Shown: positions 38,933-48,782 of the stretch, in pieces
How the letters are laid out: the number at the start of each line of letters is the position of its first letter
Position numbering within the stretch: the stretch's first letter is position 1
Assembly (NCBI GenBank): GCA_047967505.1
Contig: CM106540.1
Strand: one strand, 5' to 3'
From: Dipteris shenzhenensis
Taxonomy: Eukaryota > Polypodiophyta > Polypodiopsida > Gleicheniales
Length of the DNA: 64,000 nucleotides
The notes under the pieces: generated by a model
The model's input: only the letters and a program-made list of their open reading frames with translations
Database searches by the model: none
What the model was told of the DNA's origin: nothing
Position numbers and translations under genes: made by a program

Positions 38933-39500
38933 GCATGTTGCATTTAGCACTTTGCACATTGCATTCTACATATACCACTTTATATTTGGCACATAGCACT
39001 TTGTACTTTTCACATAACCACACATTCTTATTGGGGGAAAGTTGCTCCTCTTCCTCTCCAAAAATTATAAGACCAGGACATGCCCTACCCTAGATAGATT
39101 GCACGTTGCATTTAGCACATTGCACATTGCATTTCACATATGGCACATAGCACTTTGGACTTATCACATAACCACACATTTGTGTGGGGGGAGAGTTGGC
39201 ACACTTCCTCTCCAAAAGTTATAAGACCAAGGAACATGCCCCTCCTGGGTGGATGGCATGTTGTATTTAGCACATTGCACATTGCATTTCACATATGGTA
39301 CATATCACTTTGCACTTATAACAGAACTACACATTTCGGTGGGGGGAGAGTTGGTACGCTTCCTCTCCAAAAATTATAAGACCAAAGAACATGCCTTTCC
39401 TTGGGTAGATTGCATATTACATTGAGTACGTTGCACATTGCATTATATAGATAGTACTTTACACATAGCAATTTGCTTTGCAAATAGGATTTTATATTCA
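38933..39500. repeat. tandem array, ~156-168 bp unit, about 3.5 copies
   Basis: Units start at about 38,933, 39,101, 39,256 and 39,412. Each has GCATGTTGCATTTAGCAC-like sequence, CACATTGCATT, CATATGGCACATA, an ACCACACATT word, a G-run before AGTTG, and TCTCCAAAAATTATAAGACC. The last unit is partial and more diverged. Confidence 0.9.
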
Positions 39501-40905
39501 ACAAATAGTGTTTTGCTAAGTTGATAAAGGAGAGAGTAGCATGCTTAGAAATTCAAAGAGCCTACTTGCGAAATTCCACAAACATCCACGAAGATTTGTC
39601 AAACTTAGATTCGGATAGCATCTCGTTTCCACGTGCCTCTATTGGAGCTATAGAGAATGTGTATACTACACACCTAAAAAAGAGGGCGATTTGACACAAG
39701 CTTTGAGCACGCTGAGTATATGACTTATGTTTGCACATCGAACCAACAGCAGGCTAGAATTAGTCAATAAGAATTTGTATTGCTTCATTGTTTGTACTTT
39801 TTTGGAAGACCCCATTCATGATTACCTCAAAAACTTCACAAGGATAAGACTCAATTCAATGAAACGAACAACAGAGAGGAGCAAAGCAAACTGGCATGAA
39901 GGGATTTGAAGCAAGCAAAACTAGCATAGCATAGAATTCACGTTATAGCCTACAACAAGAAGAATTGATGGGGTGGATACCTAATTATAGCGTAAGAACT
40001 GCTTGATGGTGCAACTTCATAGAATAAAACCCTTTTATATAGTGTAAACTATTGGGAAAAGAGGTAGGATTGTCTATTTAAAAATCCCATGTGTTCTTCA
40101 AATCAGTTGGCACATGCTCTAACCGCATCGAGCTCCAGATTGGACCCCCTCTAGGAAATGGAATGTGATGCTAGGCACCTTCCCAAGATGACTTTGCATT
40201 GGTAGGGATCATGTATCACAAGTTTGAACCATCAAAAGCGAAGGGATTTAGCTCACCAGTAGCATCAATCATAGCTACTGAGTCTATGGGCCCTCTCTCC
40301 GACTGCCCACTCACTCCAATACCCCTATCTTGGATTTCACCCTTGTTCCATCCCAAGTCACTCCACCCCAAGTCAATCCACCACCCCTTGCTCCACTGCC
40401 ACTCCCACTAGTTTGCTCAAGCGTTAGGTAGAGAGAGTTTCTCAAAGGCAAGGACCTTTCATACCAGATCAAAGAGATACGAGAGATTATTGAGGATGTG
40501 AAGCGAAAAAAAGTTATTACTTATATGAGGCACATGATGACCTCATTATTTTAGGCCATGGAAGTCCTTGTAAAATTAATACATCTTCTAATTTTCAATT
40601 ACACTTTATATAAAGAAATTTAGTACTCCTATAATCTATATATGTCATTCTCTTTGATGATTTCTCACTCAATGTATTGTAGTACATTTTGTTTAGTATC
40701 ATCTCTATGGGAAAACATGCAAATTTAACATGATTGTATTCTTTACAGTTATATCATTGTTTTAAATAAAGATATAATTGTAGTTTTTGCATTAAAAAAA
40801 AAAGGACAATTGTAAAATGTTCTCAAAATTTAAATTAAAATAGGACGATCATGCAAATATCTACTCTTTCTAACATTTTGGCTATCCTTTTTGAGGTGGA
40901 GAATA
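39501..40905. other. unassigned AT-rich DNA
   Basis: No recognisable gene. An interrupted CCA/CCCC-rich stretch is present at about 40,300-40,410. Confidence 0.3.
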
Positions 40906-40911
40906 AAAAAA

Positions 40912-41100
40912 CAACGGCCATGGATTGATTGCCCTTTTTTTGGATTTTGAAGAAGAAAGGGCAACCATGCATTGGCTGTCCTTTATTTAGACTTTGACAA
41001 AAAAATAGCAGCCATGCATTGGCCGCCCTTTTTGGGGATTAGGAAAAAAAAGGGTTGCAATGGATTGGGTGCCCTATTTTGAGTGCAGATGAAAAAGGGT
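40912..41100. repeat. ~46-48-bp tandem repeat, four units
   Basis: Units start at about 40,912, 40,958, 41,007 and 41,052. Each carries GCAACCATGCATTGG or GCCATGGATTG, then GCCCTTTTT and an A-rich end. The array ends directly before the LTR at 41,103. Confidence 0.82.
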
Positions 41101-41102
41101 GG

Positions 41103-41328
41103 TGTTGGGGTTAAGGCCCTGTGCCACCTCATGTACACTTTATGTTACAGTTATAGTGTGAACACGGTTCCACCCAAGTGTCTATCCTAATATATTCTTG
41201 ACCGGTTCCACCCAAGTGTCTATCCTAATATATTCTTGAGGGTTGTGGTGTGCCCTCACTTCTCGATTCACACCCACCACTCTTGTGGTCTTGGTCTTGC
41301 TCTCTTCCACTCGCTTCTTGATCCTTCA
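41103..41328 (+). repeat. copia-type LTR (family C)
   Basis: 226 bp, starting TGTTGGGG and ending CCTTCA, followed by two bases and a perfect copia primer site. It contains a 38-bp tandem duplication (41,165-41,202 and 41,203-41,240, one mismatch). No second copy is in the window; a later copia insertion at 44,473 interrupts the expected interior. Confidence 0.78.
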
Positions 41329-41330
41329 AC

Positions 41331-41342
41331 TGGTATCAGAGC
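41331..41342 (+). promoter_or_regulatory. copia primer-binding site
   Basis: TGGTATCAGAGC, the standard plant copia site complementary to initiator methionine tRNA, two bases after the LTR. Confidence 0.88.
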
Positions 41343-41622
41343 TTTGGCTCATCATCTCCATCCCGTGTCCTCACCCTCAGCCTAGAAGTTTCTCGTTTGC
41401 TTCCCATATCAGAACTTCCTCAATCGTCATGCACGCTGTACAGACCTTGACGGGCGAACTTCCTCGATCGTCGTGCACGCTGTACAGACCTTGACGGGCA
41501 AACTTCCTCGATCATCGTGCACGCTGTATAGACCTGTACGGATGCGTTTTTTTCGGACTGCCCTATGCATTCTATTTTTTCGTGGGGTCATGTGCCGCTG
41601 TTCTATGCCCTTCGTCCACTAA

Positions 41623-42250
41623 CAAGCACTATTAGAGCACTAATAGATTAGTACTAGGCACTTGGACTATATCAAGTTATAGCATAGCCTTAGAGGAGGA
41701 CACTATTAAAACACTATAGAGCATTATTAGAGGACTAACATGTACTTGAACTCTTAAAAAGTTTGAGCATAGCTCTAACCAACACTAATAGTGCACTAAC
41801 AAGCACTATTATAGCACTATTAGAGCACTAATAGAGTAGTACTAGGCACTTGGACTATATCAAGTTATAGGATAGCCTTGGAGGACACTATTACAACACT
41901 ACTATAGCATTATTAGAGGACTAACAGTAACTGGAACTCTAGTAAGTTCTAGCATAGATCAGACCAATTATCAATGCACTAAGGAGCACTATTAGAGCAC
42001 TATTAGATCACTAACAAGCACTATTTGACTACTATTAGAGGACTAATAGGTACTGGGACTCTAGTAAGTACTAATTGAGCATTGTTAGAGTACTAAAATG
42101 TAGAAAGCTCTATTAGAGCACTATTATAGCACTAATTGAATACTAACTTGCACTAAAAAGCATAATTACAGCATGAAGTAGGACTAGTAGAGCACTATTA
42201 GAGCTCAAACAAGAGTTGCAAATAACATAAGCACTATTAGAGACTATTTC
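41623..42250. repeat. ~180-bp tandem repeats built of CACTATTAGAGCACTAA words
   Basis: Longer units start at about 41,623, 41,800 and 41,983, sharing AGTACTAGGCACTTGGACT, TATCAAGTTATAG and GCATTATTAGAGGACTAA. Inside each unit the 16-17-bp word GCACTATTAGAGCACTAA recurs, so there is a two-level structure. It lies in the leader region after the family C primer site. Confidence 0.85.
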
Positions 42251-42288
42251 ATGCATTTAAGTCTTGTTAACGTTCAGTCACTTGATCG

Positions 42289-43570
42289 TTGTTACTTGCA
42301 AGGCAGCAAATGTCTCAAGCAGGTTCATCACAGAAGCGGTTTGAATGTGACCGTTTGTCTCTGCTTAACTCCTTCATAGGGAAGGAGGATGTTAGCGAAA
42401 TGCATAGTAGTGGAAAGGGGAATTCCCCTCTAGCTGAACAAAAAGAGAAAGAGAAATCCCCTGCAAGGGAGGATGAACCTTCAGAGTAGGATGTTTCTAT
42501 AAAGGAGGATGACCTGCTACTGCAGAGTTTTGCTGGTAAAAGAGCAAAGAAATGAAAGACGGACAGATTGGAGAAAGGTGAGACAGTTTTGGCTTTTTAG
42601 TAATTTTAGAGTTGAAAGATGAACATGTGCCTAAAATTTACAGTCTGTGCCTTCACATGTCTCAGGGTGCAGAAGAACCTCGAAGACCAGGAGCGAGGTG
42701 CTAGCAAGGACCAAAAGGAAAAAAGTCCTATAGTTGTTGCAGACGTCCTAGTAGAAAAGTAGAGCATACTGATAGCTCCACAAGGTAGTAATGCGGGTCC
42801 AAAAGCAAAAACAACTCCCTCACACGGTCCCCACTTAAAGCCTAGGGCCTGCAAGAAGTTGGAGCCCCAGATGGCCCTATGGGTAGTGAAGACTTATAGC
42901 TTACATTGTATCTATTATTGGGCATGCTCAGTATCAAGAGCTTTGACAAAAACTCAGTATTCTAAGACTTGTATGGATCTATGCAAAGTTTATCAATTTG
43001 AAGCATTTTGCGATTCCATCACTGGGAGTTGTATGATTTTGTGGTTACACTATTGAAATTCCGTCTCTGCTTTACATGTGCTTTCAATTAAGGGTATTAG
43101 CATGCTGCCATGGATGTATTTTTCATTGAGCTTGTCTTGTATGTAGTAAGATTTGAACTAGTTCACCATGAATGTCAATGTGGATGATTTGAGTTGTTCA
43201 AGTGTCCTTCAATCTAAAATGCCCAGATTTGAATGATACCAGAATAGTTAAAATAGGTATTTCAACATGTGTTCTTAAATTTTATTTATCATTTGTATTT
43301 AAAATCTATTTTAAATTTTGGTCTTAAACCTATATTTAATTTATGTCCAGATATACTGTTTCTGAAAACTGTATTTAAAATGTGATTGACTATTGGAATC
43401 TTGTACTTAAACCTGCCATGTTTATCTATCCAGATGTATTTCAGCCAACAATGCGGTCCAAGATTCGATGTATGTGGTAGAAAGGGAAGCAGACAATGTG
43501 GTCCAAGATTCAATGTATGTGGAAGAAAGGGAAGCAGGCTTGTAGTTGGCCATCCACATCAGCAGCTATC
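42289..43570 (+). pseudogene. possible 5' part of the FCP1-like gene, broken
   Basis: A Lys/Glu/Ser-rich frame (42,289-42,489) and a charged, repeat-containing segment precede the phosphatase-domain frame. A 45-bp tandem duplication at 43,449-43,538 encodes CGPRF(D/N)VCGRKGSRQ twice in one frame. Stops separate the pieces. Whether they are exons or non-coding leader cannot be decided from sequence. Confidence 0.35.
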
Positions 43571-43670
43571 ATGAAAAGAAAGCACGCCAAAAATGTATCG
43601 CTAGCAGAAGAGGCAATAGAGGAGGGAAGAAAAAAAAAGGGATCGGATTCACAAGAGGTGTCTGGACATA

Positions 43671-44387
43671 TTGGAAAGACTGAAGCCAAAGCCTTCGAGA
43701 CCTATAGACATCCCTTTGATGGATCACCTGCACTTCCTGTCCCTACCTCCACCTCCAGTGAGGCCACCGATAGTGGTACCAGTGCCTCTCCATCAAGAAA
43801 GAAGAGATGTAATCTTAGATTTGAATGGCCTACTAGTGAAGGTCATTGAGTCGTATCATGGCGATGCACCCCCATCCTATGCACACTTGATGGAAAGCCA
43901 TGGTGGGCACATGGGATGGACTGTGTTTATTTGTAAAGATGCTGCTGCCTTCTTGGAATTCTGTTTGTCATGGTTCAACATTTTTATTTGGAGCATAGCT
44001 AGAAGAACAAAAGTGACCAACATCCTAAGCACATGCTTTACCGAACTATTTCGAAAGATAACAGTCCTGGTGCAGGAAGATTGTCACAATGCTGGATTCA
44101 TGATAGATTCTGAAGGAAAATTGTTGAGTCCAATTCCTGTTCTATTCAAGGACTGGAACAACTTCACTCACTTGTCGGCATCCAATACTATCATTTTGGA
44201 TGACTCCTTGTACAAGATTTGTAGAAACCCAGCTGGAACCTGGAGAGTGATTCCAAAGTTTGAGATGCAAAATGATGAAGAAACATGCTCCTATTTGATG
44301 GATGATGTCGCGCCATGGTTGTTTGTGTGGCTACAAATGGAGGATCGCCAGTCCTACACGGCAGATTTTGAGCACGACCTCTTCTAA
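43671..44387 (+). CDS. FCP1/NIF-like (HAD superfamily) phosphatase-domain protein, captured or partial
   Basis: The 238-codon frame carries an FCP1-homology domain from about residue 45. It has VILDLNGLLVKV (HAD motif I with Asp-x-Asn instead of Asp-x-Asp), AAAFLEFCLSWFNIFIWSIA (motif II region), KDWNNFTHL, and NTIILDDSLYKICRNPAGTW (DD motif near the C-terminus). Plant relatives of the NLI-interacting-factor type share LDLNGLL and the ILIDDSPYKxxxNP segment. The N-terminal part is Pro-rich and overlaps another open frame (43,496-43,849), so the start is uncertain. The frame is intact through all domain motifs, but the second motif I Asp is Asn, which would weaken phosphatase activity. It lies 2.3 kb inside a copia-type LTR and 85 bp before another copia LTR, so capture by an LTR element is a reasonable inference. 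Confidence 0.75.
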   Translation: MERLKPKPSRPIDIPLMDHLHFLSLPPPPVRPPIVVPVPLHQERRDVILDLNGLLVKVIESYHGDAPPSYAHLMESHGGHMGWTVFICKDAAAFLEFCLSWFNIFIWSIARRTKVTNILSTCFTELFRKITVLVQEDCHNAGFMIDSEGKLLSPIPVLFKDWNNFTHLSASNTIILDDSLYKICRNPAGTWRVIPKFEMQNDEETCSYLMDDVAPWLFVWLQMEDRQSYTADFEHDLF

Positions 44388-44472
44388 GATGAGGAGTCCA
44401 TTGACATTATGGAGTATATGACAAGACATAATTGCTGGAAAGAGTATTGAAGATGGAAGCAGATGCATGCAG

Positions 44473-44825
44473 TGTTGAGATATCGAGCTCCACTCATGAT
44501 ATGCCAGGGTGACCGTTGTGCATTTATGTCACTGACTTGTTAGCTACAGATGCGGTTGGTACACCACCCATGAATAATATCTAGATGATAGCTATCTTTA
44601 CGTACTCTAGTTAGTGGCTCAGTTAGTATGCCACCTTCGTTAGCTGAGTTTGGTTTGAGACCTTCATATAGGGTTCACCTATTCTTTTATACTTAGAGTT
44701 CTTTTGGCTTTCACAACTAAGAAGAGGAAAACTATTTTCAGCCTCCACCTTTGTGTATATTCCCCCATTGTGTATGTGAGAAAGCTGCAAGTGAGACTCC
44801 TTCCTTCTCTCCCACTCTCTTCACA
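44473..44825 (+). repeat. 5' LTR of copia family D
   Basis: 353 bp, from TGTTGAGATATCGAG to CTTCACA. Its first ~210 bp are repeated at 47,694-47,904. Confidence 0.85.
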
Positions 44826-44837
44826 TGGTATCAGAGC
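44826..44837 (+). promoter_or_regulatory. copia primer-binding site
   Basis: TGGTATCAGAGC directly after the LTR. Confidence 0.88.
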
Positions 44838-45371
44838 TCGGTTCATGGTAAGGAGCTCAAGAAAGCAAACCAATTTCATGGTGTCCTAGTAAGAGGATCA
44901 ATGTTGCTTTCCTTTTTTTTCGAGTTTGGGAGCAAATCTCTGCAGGTAGCACAGCCGAAAAGTGCAAGAGTGCACTGTCTTAGATTGGGATGCCCTTCGT
45001 GGTGTGGTGAGAGGGTAGTATATGCTATGGGAATGGGCAAATCCCTTGATGAAATTATTTTTTTGATTCGAGTCCATTTCGGGGCCCGTTTTGGTGGCGG
45101 AAGTTTTCCGCAGGCACTCAGGAAAGTGCCCTGTTTTTGCTGTGCGACCATTGTTTTACAGGTCAGTGAAAAGTTATTGTAGGAATTACATTGTATGCCT
45201 GTGTGCAGAGATATTGGGAGTGGCAGAATCACTTATTGCCTGTTGATGCATAATCGTCACTAGGAAGTGACTATGTGGTCAAATACCACTCTCGTCAATT
45301 TTGCAGATTTGCCCTTGTGAGGTAGAAGTTGTGTTTTTTTGAAGTAAAAGAATATTTTGTAGTGTTTTATA

Positions 45372-45960
45372 ATGGCGTCTGATGCTCTTTCACAGATTGT
45401 CACTGAAAGGCTTGACAAGAACAACTTCCAAGCATGGAGGTTTAGAATGACGAATTTCCTTAAGGGAAAAGGCTATTGGGAGTTCATTACTAGAGTCTAG
45501 AGCTGAACAAGAACCAGTTATTCCTAATGTTCCAAATCAACAAGAGTTGTAGGCATTTAAAGGCTGGCATGAGAGAGCCAAAAAAGTTATGTACTAGCTG
45601 TCTATCAGTATTTCAGATTCTATGATTGCGCATATTCAAGATGCAAGCACGCCGAAGGAGACATGGGATACTTTGACAAAAATGTATAGCACAAATACGC
45701 AAGCTAGGAAAATGCAGCTCAAGCAGGAGTTGCATAATGTGCAGAGAGAAAATATGAGCATTAATGACTACCACATGAAGGTGAAGAAGATTGCAGATGC
45801 ACTTGCTTCTATTGGGTCGCCAGTGGAAGATGATGATTTAGTTTCTGTGACCTTGAATGGTCTAGGAAAGGATTATGCACAATTCCGGACATCCATTGCC
45901 GTCCGTGATAATTTTCTTGATTTTGAGGAGTTGAGTGCTCTCCTAATTTCTAAAGAGTAG
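45372..45960 (+). pseudogene. copia gag (UBN2 type), broken
   Basis: The first frame reads MASDALSQIVTERLDKNNFQ then AWRFRMTNFLKGKGYWEFI and stops. A frame change follows, then a long open part (45,622-45,960) with HIQDASTPKETWDTLTKMYS, ARKMQLKQELHNVQ, DYHMKVKKIADALASIG and DFEELSALLISKE. This is the UBN2/Retrotran_gag_2 capsid region. The frame ends in TAG where Gln is usual, and no CCHC knuckle follows. Confidence 0.85.
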
Positions 45961-45964
45961 AGAA

Positions 45965-47667
45965 ATGGTGGTTGATGAGTTGGGTATTCCTTCTATTGTT
46001 ACACCTAGAGTAAGGAAGACAAGGGATGCTTTGAGAGCACTTGGTAGTGAGCCTATTTTGCGTAGGTCTACCAAAGCTAGGTATCCTGTGGATAGGTTGA
46101 AATATGATGGATTTACAGCCATTCACTATGCCTATATGGTCAAAGTGATACAAGAACCATAACCCACTTCTTTTGAGCAAGCCATGGGAAAAGAAAAATG
46201 GGAGAAAGCCATGGATGAAGAAATGGATGCCTTGGAAGCAAATGCTACATGGGAATTGGTGCCTTTGCCTAAAGACAAGAATGCAATTGGCTGCAAGTGG
46301 GTTTATAAGGTGAAACATAATGCAGATGGTTCTGTGAACACATACAAGGCAAGATTAGTTGTCAAGGGGTATGCACAAACATATGGCATTGATTATGAAG
46401 AAACATTCAGTCTGGTTGCAAGGATGGCAACTGTAATAGCAGTCATTGCTGTGGCTGCATCAAAGGGATGGTCTTTACATCAGATGGATGTAAAGAATGC
46501 TTTCTTGCATGGTGATTTGCAAGAAGAGGTCTATATGGAGTAGCCACCAGGTTATGTTCATGCTATTCATTGTTTGCAAGTTGAAGAAAGCCTTGTATGG
46601 CTTGAAGCAAGCACCCAGAGCATGGTCTGACAAGATAGGACAGTATCTTGTCACTATTGGCTTTCAGATTTCCAAGGCAAATTTCTCACTTTATGTGAGA
46701 AAAACAGAGAAAGGCATTATGCTGCTTGTCATTTATGTTGATGATTTGATCATCACAGGTGATAGTGATGAAGATATCCTTCATGTGAAAATGCTATTGA
46801 AGCAGAAGTTTGAGATGAAGGATTTGGGAGAGCTGCCTTACTTCTTGGGCATTGAGGTGATTAGATCCACAAGTGGGATATGGCTCTTGCAGAGGCAGTA
46901 TGGATTGGACATGTTGTCCAAATATGGGATGATAGGTTGTAAGCCTATTTCAGTTCCTTTGGAGCAGAATGTGAAGTTGAGCGCAGATGCAGGTGAGCTT
47001 CTAGAAGACCCTACTATGTACAACGCATAGTAGGAAGTTTTATTTATATGACTATTACCATGCCAGATTTGAGCTATGTTGTTGGGTTGGTAAGTAAGTT
47101 TATGTAGGCTCCAAGGAAACCGCATTTGGATGCGGCTAGATGCATACTGAGGTATGTAAAGTCCACATTGTAGTATGGACTATTTTATGAGACCTGCTGG
47201 GTTCAGATACAGTTGCATGGATACACTGATGCTGGGCTGGTAGTATTTCTGATAGACGATCTACAAGTGGATATATGTTCTCTTTTGGGAGTGTTGCAGT
47301 CACTTGGAGCAGCAAGAAATAGCCTACAGTTGCCTTGTCGAGCACAAAGGCTAAGTACAGGGGTGTAGCAATGGCTGCATGTGAGGTAGCTTGGTTGCAT
47401 AAGCTACTTTATGATATGCATCAATCTACAGATGGGCTAGCTGTCATTTATTATGACAACATGAGCAATATAAACTTGGCAAATAACCCAGTCTATCATG
47501 CTAGAACAAAGCACATTGAGGTGCATTATCACTATGTGTGGGAGAAGATTCTAGTAGGTCTTATTGATCTAGTTTATGTCAGCACAGAGGATCAGGTAGC
47601 TGACATATTCACAAAGGCATTGGGTGCAGAGAAGCTGCGCAAGTTTAGAGACCTGCTTGGTGTGTAG
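45965..47667 (+). pseudogene. copia RT-RNase H, broken by stops and a frameshift
   Basis: The frame starts with the linker before RT (RRSTKARYPVDRLKYDGF), then RVT_2: [40 protein letters not shown] (Asp at 46,487), YGLKQAPRAW, YVDDLIITGD (46,734-46,745), FEMKDLGELPYFLGIEV. RNase H follows with VTWSSKK near 47,300, AKYRGVA and IYYDNMSNINLANNPVYHAR, then KHIEVHYHYV. RT catalytic residues are intact, but a TAG at 46,541 with a nearby frame change, a stop at 47,028 and others break the polyprotein. There is no integrase upstream. Confidence 0.88.
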
Positions 47668-47676
47668 GAATTGGGA

Positions 47677-47693
47677 TTAAGCTCGAAGGGGAG
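47677..47693 (+). promoter_or_regulatory. copia polypurine tract
   Basis: A purine-rich stretch (AAGCTCGAAGGGGAG) directly precedes the 3' LTR and would prime plus-strand DNA synthesis. Confidence 0.75.
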
Positions 47694-47904
47694 TGCTGAG
47701 ATATCGAGCTCCACTCGTGATATGCCAGGGGGACCGTTGTTCATTTATGTCACTAACTTGTTAGCTGCAGATGCGGTTGGTACACTGCCCATGAATAATA
47801 GCTGGATGATAGCTATCTTTATGTACTTTGGTTAGTGGCTTAGTTAGTATGCCACCTTAGTTAGTTGAGTTTGGTTTGAGACCCACATATAGGGTTCACC
47901 TATC
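47694..47904 (+). repeat. partial 3' LTR of copia family D
   Basis: It matches the first ~210 bp of the 5' LTR at about 92-95% by eye, then is replaced by minus-strand gypsy sequence. Confidence 0.83.
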
Positions 47905-48240
47905 CTCAGTTTCAAGGTCGTAAGGAAAATCTGAGTCATCATTGGTATGGGTACCTTCTTCAGGTTCATTATCCCACTTGAGGTCAGCCACAAAGAATGG
48001 CACCTCTAGATTGATTGGCTCTTCATGTGTGAGTGGAGGATCTACCTGTATCACCTTAGCATCTATCTGCAAGAAGATGGGGTTTGATTAATGGCACTTG
48101 TTGATGGTTGCCAATGTTTGTATCTAGTTAATATTGACATTGCTTTGTGTATGACCCGTTATGGCATGCTATTGCAGGGGAGCTAATTTTCTTGAGATCG
48201 TCGTTGAAGATGTGTCATCCAACACTCTAGGCACAATTGT

Positions 48241-48660
48241 TTATATAGCTACTGTCCCCACATTCACCCTGACTGTGGTGTCATGGTTTTGGATGGTTAG
48301 TCTATCAGCTCCCCAATCATGAAGGATTGATGCTTTCCACAACCAAGGAAGCCCCAGTAAGATTTGATAGGATTTCTTGGGGAGATCCAAGATTGTGAAT
48401 TGAAGGGGAAAGCGGACTCCTATGACCTTTTTTGACAAGCCATTCACTATTCCCAAGGGTTTAGCCCATAAATGATTGACAAGGCATATGCTGAAATTAG
48501 CCTTTTGCATTGGTGGGAGACCCCATTCATCGTAGAGCTCCTTTGATAGGACATTTACACCTACTCCACCATCCACTATGGCTTGGACTTCATTATATGT
48601 CTTGTGGATCAAAGGCACCGTAATGTTGCATATATCATCTCTCTCATCTATCTACATAGG
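48241..48660 (-). pseudogene. gypsy retropepsin region
   Basis: The frame reads VPLIHKTYNEVQAIVDGGVG then VNVLSKELYDEWGLPP, with Asp-Gly-Gly at the active-site position, followed by LLGLPWLWKASILHDWGADR. Asp-Gly-Gly is seen in some plant gypsy lineages but is not the usual D-[ST]-G. The 125-codon frame is open but has no RT downstream. Confidence 0.78.
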
Positions 48661-48782
48661 GATATCTTCGATGTCTTCCATAGGTGGGGGGGATTTTGCG
48701 AGTTCAATCTAGCCTTTGAAACTCTCCCAGAGATTGGGAAAATTCTATAGTAGGATTCCAATGGGAATTGACACAGGGAAAC

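Larger units (their letters stand above)
44473..47904 (+). mobile_element. internally deleted copia element (family D)
   Basis: A 5' LTR (44,473-44,825), primer site, gag, RT-RNase H, polypurine tract and partial 3' LTR are in order over 3.4 kb. A full copia element is about 5 kb; zinc knuckle, protease and integrase are missing because gag is followed directly by the sequence that precedes RT. The 3' LTR is cut at about 47,904 where a minus-strand gypsy element begins, so the right end and target duplication are lost. Confidence 0.88.

Noticed and set aside
38933-39500. Array considered as a CRISPR-like repeat
   Set aside because: Units are ~156 bp with similarity throughout, there are no unique spacers of constant length, and the DNA is plant-like.
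46184-47030. Copia RT with YVDD considered as a functional gene
   Set aside because: A stop at 46,541, a frame change just after it and a stop at 47,028 break the polyprotein, and integrase is absent.
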